A DNA stretch of 64,000 nt, taken from the NCBI RefSeq assembly GCF_002929555.1, contig NZ_PJJP01000037.1, positions 186,467-250,466 of the forward strand, written 5' to 3'. Source of the stretch: Cryobacterium sp. N22. GTDB lineage: Bacteria; Actinomycetota; Actinomycetes; Actinomycetales; Microbacteriaceae. The position numbers were made by a program, and so were the translations under genes. The number at the start of each line of letters is the position of its first letter. Within the stretch, counting starts at the first letter, position 1. Positions 8,567 through 17,451 of the stretch are shown one piece after another. The notes under the pieces were generated by a model. The model ran no database searches. It had not been told where the DNA came from and saw only the letters and a program-made list of their open reading frames with translations.

Positions 8567-9190
8567 TCAGTGGATGACCGCGAGCAGCACGCCGACGGCC
8601 ACGAAAAGCACGCCGAAGACGCGGTTCAACACCTGCTGCCCCCGAGCGTCGCGGGTGAATCGCTGGAATGAGCGCGCCGTCACGGCGAAGAAGAACCACA
8701 TCACCACAATGTCGATCGCGACGACGGTGGCGGCGACAATCAGATACTGGGCCGGCAACGGTCGGTCGACCCGGATGAACTGGGGCAGGAACGCGAGAAA
8801 GAACACAATCGCCTTCGGGTTCAGCATGTTCACCCACAGTCCGCGCCGGAACATCGACCAGCGCGGCTCATCGCGCAGAGCGCCGGCACGCTCGCCATCG
8901 AGCTCCGGCTTGGCCAGAAACTGCCGGATGCCCAGATACACGAGGTAGGCGGCACCCGCGTAGCGAATGACGTTGAACGCGATCGGCGAGCTAGCTACGA
9001 GCAGACCGAGTCCGAGCGCCACGATGACGATGTGGATGAGCAACGCGGCCTGCTGGCCGAGGATTCCCCAGATCGAACGTCGAAAGCCCGCGTTCAGGGC
9101 GTTGCTCATGGTGTTGATGGCCCCCGCACCAGGCGTGAAGCTGATCAAGGTGCCCGCGCCGACAAGGGCCACCCACAGGGAAAGCTGCAT
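8567..9190 (-). CDS. LysE/RhtB-family amino-acid exporter
   Basis: A 207-residue inner-membrane exporter with five to six hydrophobic segments. The family marker near the N-terminus reads FTPGAGAINTMSNALNAGFR (residues 19-38), followed by YLVYLGIRQF and WVNMLNPKAIVFFLAFLPQF near residue 120. LysE/RhtB proteins export amino acids or related small molecules by proton exchange; the substrate cannot be told from sequence. It is transcribed away from the PadR gene, from which it is separated by 131 bases. Confidence 0.9.
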   Translation of the reverse strand: MQLSLWVALVGAGTLISFTPGAGAINTMSNALNAGFRRSIWGILGQQAALLIHIVIVALGLGLLVASSPIAFNVIRYAGAAYLVYLGIRQFLAKPELDGERAGALRDEPRWSMFRRGLWVNMLNPKAIVFFLAFLPQFIRVDRPLPAQYLIVAATVVAIDIVVMWFFFAVTARSFQRFTRDARGQQVLNRVFGVLFVAVGVLLAVIH

Positions 9191-9280
9191 CCGACCATCC
9201 TAGATTCTGCGCCAGTGCGGGAGTTCGCTGAGAGTCGGGTTTCGGAGCCCTCGATCTCTTCCGGTTGGCCGCGCCGGACT

Positions 9281-9304
9281 ATATCGTTGAGTATCGTTAG
9301 CGAT
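9281..9304 (+). promoter_or_regulatory. Candidate PadR operator overlapping the padR promoter
   Basis: Two adjoining 12-mers lie 17 bases before the padR start: ATATCGTTGAGT at 9281-9292 and ATCGTTAGCGAT at 9293-9304 (a near-palindrome). TATATC at 9280-9285 could be the -10. The first 12-mer recurs exactly in front of the second PadR gene at 62854-62865, where it is one arm of a 28-bp palindrome. Autoregulation is inferred from that match. Confidence 0.6.
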
Positions 9305-9321
9305 TCACTGAGGAGGTCATC

Positions 9322-9867
9322 ATGGGCAATTCATTCCCGGCCGGCGGGTTCGGCGGCGGCAATCCCGTCGACGGCATGTGGCAGGCGATGGAGCAGCTGC
9401 GCTCCAAGTTCGAGAAACGCGTGGGCACCCGCATGGGCCGCGGCGACGTGCGTGCGGCGGTGCTCGCTCTGCTCGCGGAGCAGCCGATGCACGGCTACCA
9501 GATCATCCACGAGATCGAGGAACGCAGCGGCGGCAGCTGGAAGCCCAGCGCCGGCTCGGTCTACCCGACGCTGCAGCTGTTGGCCGACGAGGGCCTCATC
9601 AGCGCCGAAGAGTCGAACGGCCGCAAGACCTATTCACTGACCGACGCGGGCCGTGACGAGGTCGCCAAGTCCGGCGGATCGACCCCGTGGTCGCCGGACG
9701 GCTCGACGGACGACCCCGGGTTCACCGCTCTGCCCAAGGCCGGATTCGAGCTCGCGCAGGCAGCCGCCCAGGTCGGCCGCACCGGCAGCCCGGAGCAAAT
9801 CCAGCAGGCCGTGGCGGCCATCGACGAGGCACGTCGCCGGATTTACTCGATCCTCGCCCAGGACTAA
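9322..9867 (+). CDS. PadR-family transcriptional regulator
   Basis: A 181-residue regulator. Residues 45-120 form the PadR winged helix (DVRAAVLALLAEQPMHGYQI, the GGSWKPSAGSVYPTLQLLAD recognition/wing region, RKTYSLTDAGRDEV). The C-terminal 50 residues are helical (EQIQQAVAAIDEARRRIYSIL) and should mediate dimerisation. The N-terminal 25 residues are glycine-rich. AGGAGG lies 5 bases before the ATG. The ABC1 kinase gene follows after 3 bases, so the two are probably one transcript. It resembles the PadR at 62.9 kb in the winged helix and C-terminus. Confidence 0.92.
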   Translation: MGNSFPAGGFGGGNPVDGMWQAMEQLRSKFEKRVGTRMGRGDVRAAVLALLAEQPMHGYQIIHEIEERSGGSWKPSAGSVYPTLQLLADEGLISAEESNGRKTYSLTDAGRDEVAKSGGSTPWSPDGSTDDPGFTALPKAGFELAQAAAQVGRTGSPEQIQQAVAAIDEARRRIYSILAQD

Positions 9868-9870
9868 CGG

Positions 9871-11583
9871 GTGTCGCCGGGTCGCCGGAGCCGAATGCGC
9901 GTGAACCCCGCCGCTGGGGACACCCGCGCTCGGTACCGCCGCATCCTGCGATTCGCCGGTTGGAACCTCGCCGTCACGTGGTTCTACGAGCTGCTTCTAC
10001 CGCGGATCGGGCTCGCGAGGGTTGCGGAACGCACCCGGGCGAAGCGGATGCGCCGCTTCGCGCAACGCTTCCACGTGCTCGCCGTGGAGCTGGGCGGGCT
10101 GATGATCAAGGTCGGCCAGTTCCTGTCCTCCCGGCTTGACGTGCTGCCGCCCGAGATCACGTCCGAACTCGAGGGGCTGCAGGACGAGGTGCCGCCGGTT
10201 GCCTTCGCGGCGATCCGGGCGCGCGCCGAGGCCGAGCTGGGCATGCCGCTGGAGCGGGCGTTCACGTCGGTCGACGAGACGCCGGTGGCGGCGGCATCCC
10301 TCGGTCAGGCCCATCGCGCTCGGCTCGCCCCGCTCGATGCCGCCGACACCGGGCTGCACGGCGTGGTGATCAAGGTTCAACGGCCCGGCATCGACGCCAT
10401 CGTCGACGTGGACCTGGCGGCTTTGCGCAGGGTGAGCGGCTGGCTCAGCCACGTGCGGCTCGTGTCCGACCGCGTGGATGCACCGGCGCTGGTCGAGGAG
10501 TTCGCGCAGACCTGCCTGGAGGAGATCGACTACCTGCACGAGGCGGCGAGCGCCGTGCGCTTCGCGGAGGACTTCGCCGACGACGAGCGGGTGAGCGTGC
10601 CTGAAATCGTCTGGGAGCGCACCACCAGACGCGTGCTCACGCTCGAGGACGTGACGGCGATCAAGATCACCGACGCGGATGCGCTGGCCACGGCGGGCAT
10701 CGACCCGGCGCAGGTGGCCCCGGTCTTCGCCGCCGTGATGTTCGACCAGCTGTTCACCAACGGCTTCTTCCACGCCGACCCGCACCCCGGCAACATCTTC
10801 GTCACCCCCACACCGAACGATCCGAGCGGCCGCGGGTGGAGACTGACGTTCATCGACTTCGGCATGATGGGTGAGGTTCCGACAAGCACTCGCCGCGGCT
10901 TGCGCAAGATGCTGATCGCTGCCGCCTCGCGGGACGGCAAGGGGCTGGTGGAGGCGGCGCGCGACGTGGGAGTACTGCTTCCCTCCTCAGACACCACCGA
11001 GCTGGAGCGGGCGATGACCCAGCTCTTCGCCCGCTTCGGCGGCATGGGCTTCGCCGAGTTGCGCGAGGTGGATCCACGGGAGTTCCGCGACTTCGCCCTG
11101 CAGTTCGGCGATGTGGTGCGGTCGCTGCCGTTCCAGCTGCCGGAGAACTTCCTGCTGATCATCCGGGCGATGTCGCTCACCTCCGGGGTCTGCAGCTCGC
11201 TGGATCCCGCGTTCAATCTCTGGGACTCCATCGAGCCGTACGCGTCACAGCTGCTGCGCGACGAGCGCGGCAACGTGGCACAAGACCTCGGCAAGCAGGC
11301 GCTCGAGAACGCCGGCATCGCCTGGGGGTTGCCGAAGCGGTTGGACGGGCTCGTCACCCGCCTCGAGGACGGCACCGTGGCGGTGGCGAACCCCGGCCTC
11401 GAGCGGCGGGTCGCCCGGCTGGAGCGCAGCACGGCACGCGTCGTGTCGGCGGTCCTGTTCGGTGCCCTGCTCATCGCCGGCGCGGTCCTCCGCGCGGACG
11501 ATGCGGTTCTCGGCGCGGTGCTGATGATCGGGTCGGTCATTCCGCTGATCCATGCGCTGTTCGCAGGGGCCCGCGGCCGCTGA
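9871..11583 (+). CDS. ABC1/UbiB-type atypical protein kinase
   Basis: A 570-residue member of the ABC1/ADCK/UbiB family. Visible features are the KxGQ-type motif in GGLMIKVGQFLSSRLDVLP (about residues 75-92), the A-rich loop AAASLGQAHRA, the ATP-binding lysine in VVIKVQRPGI, HADPHPGNIF, and the DFGMMG metal-binding motif near residue 330. The C-terminus has two hydrophobic stretches (ARVVSAVLFGALLIAGAVL and a following one) that should anchor it in the membrane. Family members support isoprenoid-quinone metabolism or lipid homeostasis as ATPases. The GTG at 9871 is 3 bases after padR; an ATG at 9895 is the alternative start. Confidence 0.9.
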   Translation: MSPGRRSRMRVNPAAGDTRARYRRILRFAGWNLAVTWFYELLLPRIGLARVAERTRAKRMRRFAQRFHVLAVELGGLMIKVGQFLSSRLDVLPPEITSELEGLQDEVPPVAFAAIRARAEAELGMPLERAFTSVDETPVAAASLGQAHRARLAPLDAADTGLHGVVIKVQRPGIDAIVDVDLAALRRVSGWLSHVRLVSDRVDAPALVEEFAQTCLEEIDYLHEAASAVRFAEDFADDERVSVPEIVWERTTRRVLTLEDVTAIKITDADALATAGIDPAQVAPVFAAVMFDQLFTNGFFHADPHPGNIFVTPTPNDPSGRGWRLTFIDFGMMGEVPTSTRRGLRKMLIAAASRDGKGLVEAARDVGVLLPSSDTTELERAMTQLFARFGGMGFAELREVDPREFRDFALQFGDVVRSLPFQLPENFLLIIRAMSLTSGVCSSLDPAFNLWDSIEPYASQLLRDERGNVAQDLGKQALENAGIAWGLPKRLDGLVTRLEDGTVAVANPGLERRVARLERSTARVVSAVLFGALLIAGAVLRADDAVLGAVLMIGSVIPLIHALFAGARGR

Positions 11584-11587
11584 GCGC

Positions 11588-13147
11588 TCAATCCCGTCCG
11601 ATCTCGCTCGGCCGCCAGGACTTTTCGAAGAACGGCTGCAGGGGGTTATACAGGCGGAGGATGACGAAGTAGCCCTTGCCAGGGAGCGTTTGCAGCCAGT
11701 TGGTGGCGTGCCCGTCGGGTTCCGCCGGTCCGAAATAGATCTCGGTTGATCCGTCGGGGTTCTGCCGCACCGTGCCGGACTGACTGCCGAGATCGGGCTT
11801 GGGCTGATCCGTCTGCAGCATCGACCGCGTTTGCCGGTCGTAGACCATCACCGACCAGAAGCGGCTCTGGGGGATGTCGGGCGGGAGCGACAAACGGTAG
11901 TTCAGGCCGCCGTCGAGGAACGCCCCGTCGCCGTCGCGCATGGTGAAGATGTACTGGGACCCGATCCCGGTGAGGCGCATGCACATCGCCGGCGTGACAC
12001 CGGTGTACGGGTAGAACCAGGCGATCCTGGCGTTGAGCTTGAGCGCGCCATCCTGTGGGCTCTGAACGGCGCCCGCCCCGGTGATGTGCGGCGGCGGCGC
12101 AAGAAAGTCGTATCCCGCCGTGAACAGCGGGTTCATCCAGCCCGAACCTGGGTAGTAGGCCCAGCCTTCTTCCTCGCGCGGCGCGATGGACACGGTCCGT
12201 GCGGTGGCATTGCCGACCACGGCAGCCTCCTCGAGTACCTTTCGCATCCGTTGGTCGGGGGCGAACGGCTGTCCCTTGACGATGCCCACCGCCGCCAACA
12301 GGCCGAGCACTTCCGGATCGCCGGCGCCGACAGGTTCGTTCTGCACGAGCTCGTTGACGAGGTCCCAGTAGCCGAAGTCGACGGGCGGGATGGTGTTGAA
12401 CGCCACACCGGACCCCTCAACGAAATGAGTCTCCGGGGCCGCTGCTGGTCCGGCGAGGGTTGCCCGGCCGGCCAGGAAGCTGGCCACAGCCGTTCCGGGG
12501 CCACCGGGAGCATAGGGATGGATGCGCAGCTGATCGCGAATCACTTGCACCGGCACCGTCGGGTCGTTGTCGATCATGAATGCGCGCAGCAGCAGGATCA
12601 CCCGGGTTGTGCGGGAGTGCGACACGTGGAAGCCGCTGTCGGGCAGTTCGCCCTCATAGCCTGGCCCGACGAAGAGGTAGTGCCCGCCGGTGCCCCGGTC
12701 CGGGCCGGGCAGGCCGATGTCGGTCACCCAGCGGAACCACATGTCATCGGCGGTGCCCAGGATGCCCGACGGTGCCGGGAGCGCGGGCACCTCGACCACC
12801 ATGGGTCCATCGCTCAGGTCGAGGAAGCTCAGAACGTAGATGGTGTCGCAATTGGCGGTGAGGAACAGCGACGCCGAGTCCATCAGGTCGGAGAAGATCA
12901 GGACGGTGTTGTCCTCGACGCCGATCGACGTGAATCCGCGCCGGACGGCGGTGGTCGATGCGCCACGATAGGCATTGATGAATGCCTCGACTCCGTGGAG
13001 GAAGTCGAGGTGGTCGTAGAGCAGGTCGGCCGTCTCATTCGTCGGCGCTCCATCCTGAAACTGCAGCGGGCCGAGGCGACTTTCGATACGGTCCGGCGTC
13101 GAAATCGACGTCACCGACGGCACGGATACGTCTGGGTGTGGACTCAT
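11588..13147 (-). CDS. DUF1254/DUF1214 domain protein
   Basis: A 519-residue protein with an N-terminal DUF1254 region (about residues 45-180, NCDTIYVLSFLDLSDGPMVV) and a C-terminal DUF1214 region (about 380-510). The latter includes RFWSVMVYDRQTRSMLQTDQ, a DGSTEIYFGP strand and a NWLQTLPGKGYFVILRLYNP segment that is typical of the family. No signal peptide is evident, unlike many homologues. The biochemical function is not established. It ends 4 bases past the convergent ABC1 kinase gene. Confidence 0.88.
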   Translation of the reverse strand: MSPHPDVSVPSVTSISTPDRIESRLGPLQFQDGAPTNETADLLYDHLDFLHGVEAFINAYRGASTTAVRRGFTSIGVEDNTVLIFSDLMDSASLFLTANCDTIYVLSFLDLSDGPMVVEVPALPAPSGILGTADDMWFRWVTDIGLPGPDRGTGGHYLFVGPGYEGELPDSGFHVSHSRTTRVILLLRAFMIDNDPTVPVQVIRDQLRIHPYAPGGPGTAVASFLAGRATLAGPAAAPETHFVEGSGVAFNTIPPVDFGYWDLVNELVQNEPVGAGDPEVLGLLAAVGIVKGQPFAPDQRMRKVLEEAAVVGNATARTVSIAPREEEGWAYYPGSGWMNPLFTAGYDFLAPPPHITGAGAVQSPQDGALKLNARIAWFYPYTGVTPAMCMRLTGIGSQYIFTMRDGDGAFLDGGLNYRLSLPPDIPQSRFWSVMVYDRQTRSMLQTDQPKPDLGSQSGTVRQNPDGSTEIYFGPAEPDGHATNWLQTLPGKGYFVILRLYNPLQPFFEKSWRPSEIGRD

Positions 13148-13333
13148 CAGATTCCTCCTTGGTCTGGATCACGATGTGGCTGCCAGCGCGACTCTTCTCG
13201 GTTCATTGCATGCCAGGGCCGCGGGCTCCGCATCATGCAGATCGGGTGGTAACGTCCCTGTCAACAGCAGGTGCCACGGGTGCAGAGCGGCTGCAGTCGC
13301 GCCACGCCAGCAGTGTTTGGAATCGAGTTCATC

Positions 13334-14707
13334 GTGACCACCACCCCCTCTCGCACAGACACAGACCTTCCACCCCGCCCCGATCCCGGCCCGGGGCGCC
13401 GCATGGGCCTGATCGTCCTCGCCTCACTGGCCTTCGGACTCGTCGCCGCTCTGCTCCTGTCCGCGGCTCCGTTCATCCGGCCTGGGGAAAGCGAACTCAC
13501 CGGGGCCGTCCTCCTGGGTTTCGGGCTGGGCTGGGCGATGTTGGCCGTGCTCACGAGCCGATTCACCGATCAGCCGCAGCGGTGGGCTGCGGTCCCCGCG
13601 GCGGTGCTGGGACTGGGCGGTCTGCTTCTGGTGGTGTTCGGCTCCTCGGTGCAGGGGGTGCTCAACTGGGTGTGGCCGCCGGTCGTGCTGCTGTTGGCAA
13701 TCTGGATGGCCGTCCGTGTGCACGCACAGCTACGGAGCCGGAGCGGACGATGGCTGCTCTACCCGGTGATCGCGCTGCTGGCCATTGCCTCGATCGGTGG
13801 TGGCTACGAAACCGTGATGGAAGCGGTGGACACGCGCGCCTACCCGATGGCGGGCGACCTGGTCGACGTCGGCGGACATCGTCTGCACCTGAGCTGCACA
13901 GGTTCCGAAAGCCCGACTGTCGTTCTGGAACCAGGCGGAGGCGAAATGTCCGCCGTGCTCGGGTGGATCGAGCCGGCCGTGGCCGCCGACACCCGGGTCT
14001 GCGTCTACGACCGGGCCGGGCGTGGCTGGAGTGAACCCGCGGATGCGCCCCAGGACGCGACCCAGATTGCGACTGACCTGCACACGTTGCTGCAGCGCGG
14101 AGGGGTCGCCGGACCCTATGTGATGGCCGGACACTCGTTCGGCGGGCTCTATGTGCAAACCTTCGCAGCCCTGTACCCCGACGAGGTGTCCGGAATGGTG
14201 TTGATCGACTCCACCGCCCCGGTACCGACGACGCAACCGAGCGCGGCATCCTCGGCTGCGGGGGACTCGTCCCTCATGGATCGCGTGTCCGCGCTGGTTT
14301 CGGCCTCAGCCCGCCTCGGCGTTGGCCGCCTCTACGGTCAGTTCGACTACGACAGCCTCCCGCCGGCATCCCGGGCCCAGGCGCGCGCCAGCGTCGCGAA
14401 AGGCGGCCAACTGGGGAGCACGATTGAGGAGTACCTCCTGGCCAATTCCTCGATGGAGCAGGCTGCCACTCTGGAGAGCTTCGCCGACAAGCCCGTGATC
14501 GTTCTGGAAGCCGGCAGCGGAAGTGCTCCCGGCTGGCCCGCAAAACAAGCGGCCATGGCGGCCCTGTCGACGAACAGCGCACACCGTGTCGTCGACGGTG
14601 CCACCCACTCGTCCCTGATCTCGGACGAAGGCGATGCCGCCGTGACGACTCAGGCCATCCTCGACGTGGTCTGGGCGGTCCGAAACGATGCGCCGCTGGT
14701 GGGGTGA
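13334..14707 (+). CDS. Alpha/beta hydrolase with N-terminal membrane domain
   Basis: About 457 residues. The first 150 residues contain four hydrophobic segments; the remainder is an alpha/beta hydrolase. The nucleophile elbow is AGHSFGG (YVMAGHSFGGLYVQ), the oxyanion region is VVLEPGGGE, an acid candidate follows in KPVIVLEAGS, and the catalytic histidine is in DGATHSSLI near the C-terminus. The protein is therefore likely a membrane-anchored esterase/lipase whose catalytic domain side cannot be decided. The GTG at 13334 gives a sensible N-terminus (MTTTPSRTD); the frame stays open to 13271. Confidence 0.82.
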   Translation: MTTTPSRTDTDLPPRPDPGPGRRMGLIVLASLAFGLVAALLLSAAPFIRPGESELTGAVLLGFGLGWAMLAVLTSRFTDQPQRWAAVPAAVLGLGGLLLVVFGSSVQGVLNWVWPPVVLLLAIWMAVRVHAQLRSRSGRWLLYPVIALLAIASIGGGYETVMEAVDTRAYPMAGDLVDVGGHRLHLSCTGSESPTVVLEPGGGEMSAVLGWIEPAVAADTRVCVYDRAGRGWSEPADAPQDATQIATDLHTLLQRGGVAGPYVMAGHSFGGLYVQTFAALYPDEVSGMVLIDSTAPVPTTQPSAASSAAGDSSLMDRVSALVSASARLGVGRLYGQFDYDSLPPASRAQARASVAKGGQLGSTIEEYLLANSSMEQAATLESFADKPVIVLEAGSGSAPGWPAKQAAMAALSTNSAHRVVDGATHSSLISDEGDAAVTTQAILDVVWAVRNDAPLVG

Positions 14708-14732
14708 CCCCGCCCGGGGCAGCCTAGGTCGG

Positions 14733-14921
14733 TCACTTGCCGCCAGCTCGTTTCCCGATCATGTACCCCGAGTAGAAGCCGCCGAAGTTACCGCCGATGA
14801 GAATGAACATGGCCGCGAGCACATCCGTCACCGTGTCTTCATGTTGAGTGAAGAGGATGAGGAAGCCGCCGACGATCAAGACAACGGCGATAACGGGGTT
14901 CGAATGCCACCTGACTAACAT
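14733..14921 (-). CDS. Small two-pass membrane protein
   Basis: A 62-residue protein, MLVRWHSNPVIAVVLIVGG at the start, with two hydrophobic segments (about residues 9-25 and 32-55) joined by TQHEDTVTD, and a basic C-terminus KRAGGK. The ATG at 14921 is preferred; the longer open frame adds no recognisable sequence. It lies 10 bases downstream of the neighbouring membrane protein on the same strand, so they are likely co-transcribed. No function is known. Confidence 0.6.
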   Translation of the reverse strand: MLVRWHSNPVIAVVLIVGGFLILFTQHEDTVTDVLAAMFILIGGNFGGFYSGYMIGKRAGGK

Positions 14922-14931
14922 GCCCGCAAGC

Positions 14932-15591
14932 CTACCGAGCGAGCGAGCCCCGGCGGCGGTCGGCGAGGTTGAGGATGGCACCCCACACGACCAGGGCCGC
15001 GATCAGCAACCACCACGACTGCGCAGCGATCCACACGCCGACCGGAGCGGCCGTCGCGCCGGTCACGTCGAGGGCGATCCCGATGAGAAACCAGCCACCC
15101 AGGATGTACGCGAACGTCGCCCCGAGGGAACTCCAGGGGGACAGCCGGGAACGGTTCTGCTCGGTGAAGCGGCGCTGCCTCGCCGCCAGGTCCACCTCCC
15201 GGCTGCGCATCTGGGCATTCCGCTGGCCCTCGGACAATGCCCGACCGATGGTCGACAGCCCTGCGGCCCCGGGCATCCGGCGCGTGGCGTCGGCCAGACG
15301 CCGTCGTGATCTGTATGCCCCGATGACGGTGCTGAGCACCGGCACGACAAGGACCAGCCCGACCGCCCACCACGCGTCGCGGGGGGAGAACTCCCAGATC
15401 CAGTCCACCTGGTTGTGGTTGTAGGCCGCGAGCAGAACCGTGCGGATCGGATCGTCGCCCGCCCACAGGGGCAGCGTGGCGGCGATGAGCATCGCGGCCA
15501 GCGCGGACGCCACGGCGATGACGGCGATCAGTGTCGCGCGCCGGTCGGCGTGCCGCCAGGGGAGTAGGACGTCATTGTGTTCGACACTCAT
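14932..15591 (-). CDS. Hypothetical four-pass membrane protein
   Basis: A 219-residue protein with hydrophobic segments at about residues 20-45, 72-92, 150-170 and 180-205. A charged cytoplasmic-type loop (RQRRFTEQNRSRL) lies between the second and third. It is not recognised as a named family. It precedes the 62-residue membrane protein in the same direction. The frame is well supported by high-GC third positions. Confidence 0.65.
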   Translation of the reverse strand: MSVEHNDVLLPWRHADRRATLIAVIAVASALAAMLIAATLPLWAGDDPIRTVLLAAYNHNQVDWIWEFSPRDAWWAVGLVLVVPVLSTVIGAYRSRRRLADATRRMPGAAGLSTIGRALSEGQRNAQMRSREVDLAARQRRFTEQNRSRLSPWSSLGATFAYILGGWFLIGIALDVTGATAAPVGVWIAAQSWWLLIAALVVWGAILNLADRRRGSLAR

Positions 15592-15646
15592 GAGAACGAC
15601 AGTACGGGACGGTGACCGGCGCGACCGTTCGCACTAGGGCTCCGGG

Positions 15647-16339
15647 TCACTCCGGCTGCTGGCGGCTCACCATCTCCGTGATCCAAATGGGCGCGAACGG
15701 CGAGGTGCAGCCCGGGGGAGTCGGGTAGTCCTTGAGCACCTCCAGGCGCTCGCCGATGGCCAGGGCGCGAGCGCGGCACTCGGGATGGTCAATCCCGACC
15801 TGGGCCAGGCAGTGGTTCATCGCCCACTGCAAGCGCTCCGGGGCATCCTTCATCTCAGCCTCGATGATGTCCAGCAGCCCGGGGAGGTCGAGCCCGTCAG
15901 GTCTCTTCGCCACCCGATCGGTGGTCAGCGCCCAACCGGCGCTGGCGACCACAGGGTCCGGGTCGGCGAACCAAGCCACGCGCAGGTCCTCGACGTGCGG
16001 GCTCTTCTTCACGACGTAGTTCACGAGCCAGTCCTGCACCTTGGGCGTGCCCGCCTCGCGCAACATGGCATCCAACTCATCGCGCTCGAATGCCTTGGGC
16101 CGGCAGATCAGCACCGCGAGTAGACGCGCCGCGGTGTCCCCGGTCGCCCACAGCTCGCGGGCCAGCTCCTGCTGGGTCTTGAGCCGCTTGGCAACCGCCC
16201 GCAGCTTGGTGAGGTTCACGCCGTGGTCGTCACCGTGGTTGGCGTTCACCGCGCGGATCTGCGGATCCTCAAGGGCGGTCAACTCGGCCATCACCTCTGC
16301 CGCTGCCGTCACTGTCGCTGTCGCTGTCGTCTGGGCCAT
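15647..16339 (-). CDS. AlkD-like DNA alkylation repair (HEAT-repeat) protein
   Basis: A 230-residue, all-helical protein of the AlkC/AlkD superfamily, whose members are HEAT-repeat DNA glycosylases for N3- and N7-alkylpurines. Typical elements are VNLTKLRAVAKRLKTQQELA (about residues 40-59), ARELWATGDTAARLLA, and WAMNHCLAQVGIDHPECRAR near residue 165. The C-terminal 30 residues hold a cysteine-proline-rich tail. Another AlkD-like gene lies at 30.7 kb, so the genome has at least two. Enzymatic activity was not verified. Confidence 0.82.
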   Translation of the reverse strand: MAQTTATATVTAAAEVMAELTALEDPQIRAVNANHGDDHGVNLTKLRAVAKRLKTQQELARELWATGDTAARLLAVLICRPKAFERDELDAMLREAGTPKVQDWLVNYVVKKSPHVEDLRVAWFADPDPVVASAGWALTTDRVAKRPDGLDLPGLLDIIEAEMKDAPERLQWAMNHCLAQVGIDHPECRARALAIGERLEVLKDYPTPPGCTSPFAPIWITEMVSRQQPE

Positions 16340-16370
16340 CGCCGCCTCCTGTCCATCCCGTGAAATCAGC

Positions 16371-17288
16371 CTACGACGCGTGACCCTCGGGTGGGACGGC
16401 GCGCACGGCGCCGAGCTTCACCGGGTTCATGATGAAGAAGATCCGGTTGATGCCGCGGCTGCTGACCCCGATGGCGCCGACCAGGAACGGCTCGCCATCC
16501 ATCCGGAGTACGAAGGCGTCGGAACCGTTGACTGCGGCGACGTTCAGCTCGACCTGCACCTGCAGCTTCTGGACTGTACCGAGGAGGAACCGTGCCACGT
16601 TGTCGCGACCTTCGACGGGCCGGCGGGCGGCGGTCACGTTGCCGCCACCATCCGAGTACAGGACGATGTCGTCGGCGAGCAGAGCCTGTAGGCCCTCCAG
16701 GTCGCCGGCTTGAGCGGCGGCGAGAAAGGAGCGGAGCAGACGGTTCTTCTGCGCGACGGTCACGCGGTTGTCGCTGTGCTCCTTGAGGTGCAGGCGGGCA
16801 CGCCGGGCGAGTTGGCGGGCGTTGGCCTCCGTGGTCTCGACGACCGCGGCGATATCACCGAAGGTGTAGCCGAAGGCCTCGTGGAGCAGATAGACGGCAC
16901 GCTCCTGAGGTGTCAGTCGTTCCATCAGCAGCAGGAGCCCGACCTCGAGGGCCTCGGTGTTTTCCGCACCCAGTTCCGGATCGGCGGCGGTGAAGACCGG
17001 TTCCGGTAGCCACGGGCCGATGTAGGTCTCCCGGCGCAGGCGCGACGACGTCGCCACGTTGATTGTGAGGCGGGTCGTCATCGTCGTCAAAAATGCACCA
17101 TGGCTGCGGATGCCCGATCGGTCGGTCGTCTGCCACTTGACCCAGGCGTCCTGCACGACATCCTCTGCCTCCACTGCGCTGCCGAGCATGCGGTAGGCGA
17201 TACCGAAGAGCCGTGGGCGCATCGACTCGAACCCTGCCGCCAGCTCATCCAGTTCTGCTGCGGTCACCTCGCGACTGGGAACTCCCAT
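16371..17288 (-). CDS. ECF41-type sigma factor with SnoaL-like C-terminal domain (copy 1)
   Basis: About 305 residues. Sigma region 2 reads FGIAYRMLGSAVEAEDVVQD, the ECF41 linker is YIGPWLPEPV, and region 4 covers LTPQERAVYLLHEAFGY and the following helix-turn-helix. After residue 190 comes a SnoaL-like extension with YSDGGGNVTAARRPVEGRD and FFIMNPVKLG, matching the ECF41 DGGGK and NPDKL landmarks with a V for D change. In ECF41 the fused domain replaces an anti-sigma factor and controls activity. The ATG at 17288 with AGGA 5 bases upstream is chosen over ATG 17294 and TTG 17333. It is divergent from the FAD oxidoreductase gene at 17452, which has an ECF41-type promoter. Confidence 0.93.
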   Translation of the reverse strand: MGVPSREVTAAELDELAAGFESMRPRLFGIAYRMLGSAVEAEDVVQDAWVKWQTTDRSGIRSHGAFLTTMTTRLTINVATSSRLRRETYIGPWLPEPVFTAADPELGAENTEALEVGLLLLMERLTPQERAVYLLHEAFGYTFGDIAAVVETTEANARQLARRARLHLKEHSDNRVTVAQKNRLLRSFLAAAQAGDLEGLQALLADDIVLYSDGGGNVTAARRPVEGRDNVARFLLGTVQKLQVQVELNVAAVNGSDAFVLRMDGEPFLVGAIGVSSRGINRIFFIMNPVKLGAVRAVPPEGHAS

Positions 17289-17386
17289 CGGCATCCTCTG
17301 GTCGGCGTTGCTCGCTGTACGATCCGGCTTCAACTTACCGTCGCCCGGTGCGGATGGTGATTCGTGACAGGCCGCGCGCGAGGTGG

Positions 17387-17415
17387 TGTCACGTTTCGGC
17401 GGAGGCGGCGGTCAT
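17387..17415 (+). promoter_or_regulatory. ECF41-type promoter for the NDH-2-like gene
   Basis: TGTCACG at 17387-17393, a 16-base spacer, and GGTCATT from 17410. Spacing and both elements match three other sites in this module (19488, 19522 and 23518). The group ECF41 is known to read a TGTCACA/CGTC-type promoter. It drives the gene at 17452, which has AAGGAG 7 bases before its ATG. Confidence 0.75.
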
Positions 17416-17451
17416 TACTTATGAACCGCCCATTTTCGATAAGGAGACCGC

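Noticed and set aside
17346-17369. Fifth ECF41-type promoter, leftward, before sigma copy 1 (TGTCACG at 17369-17363)
   Set aside because: Sixteen bases after the -35-like box the sequence is GGGC, not GGTC, so it fails the element shared by the four accepted sites.
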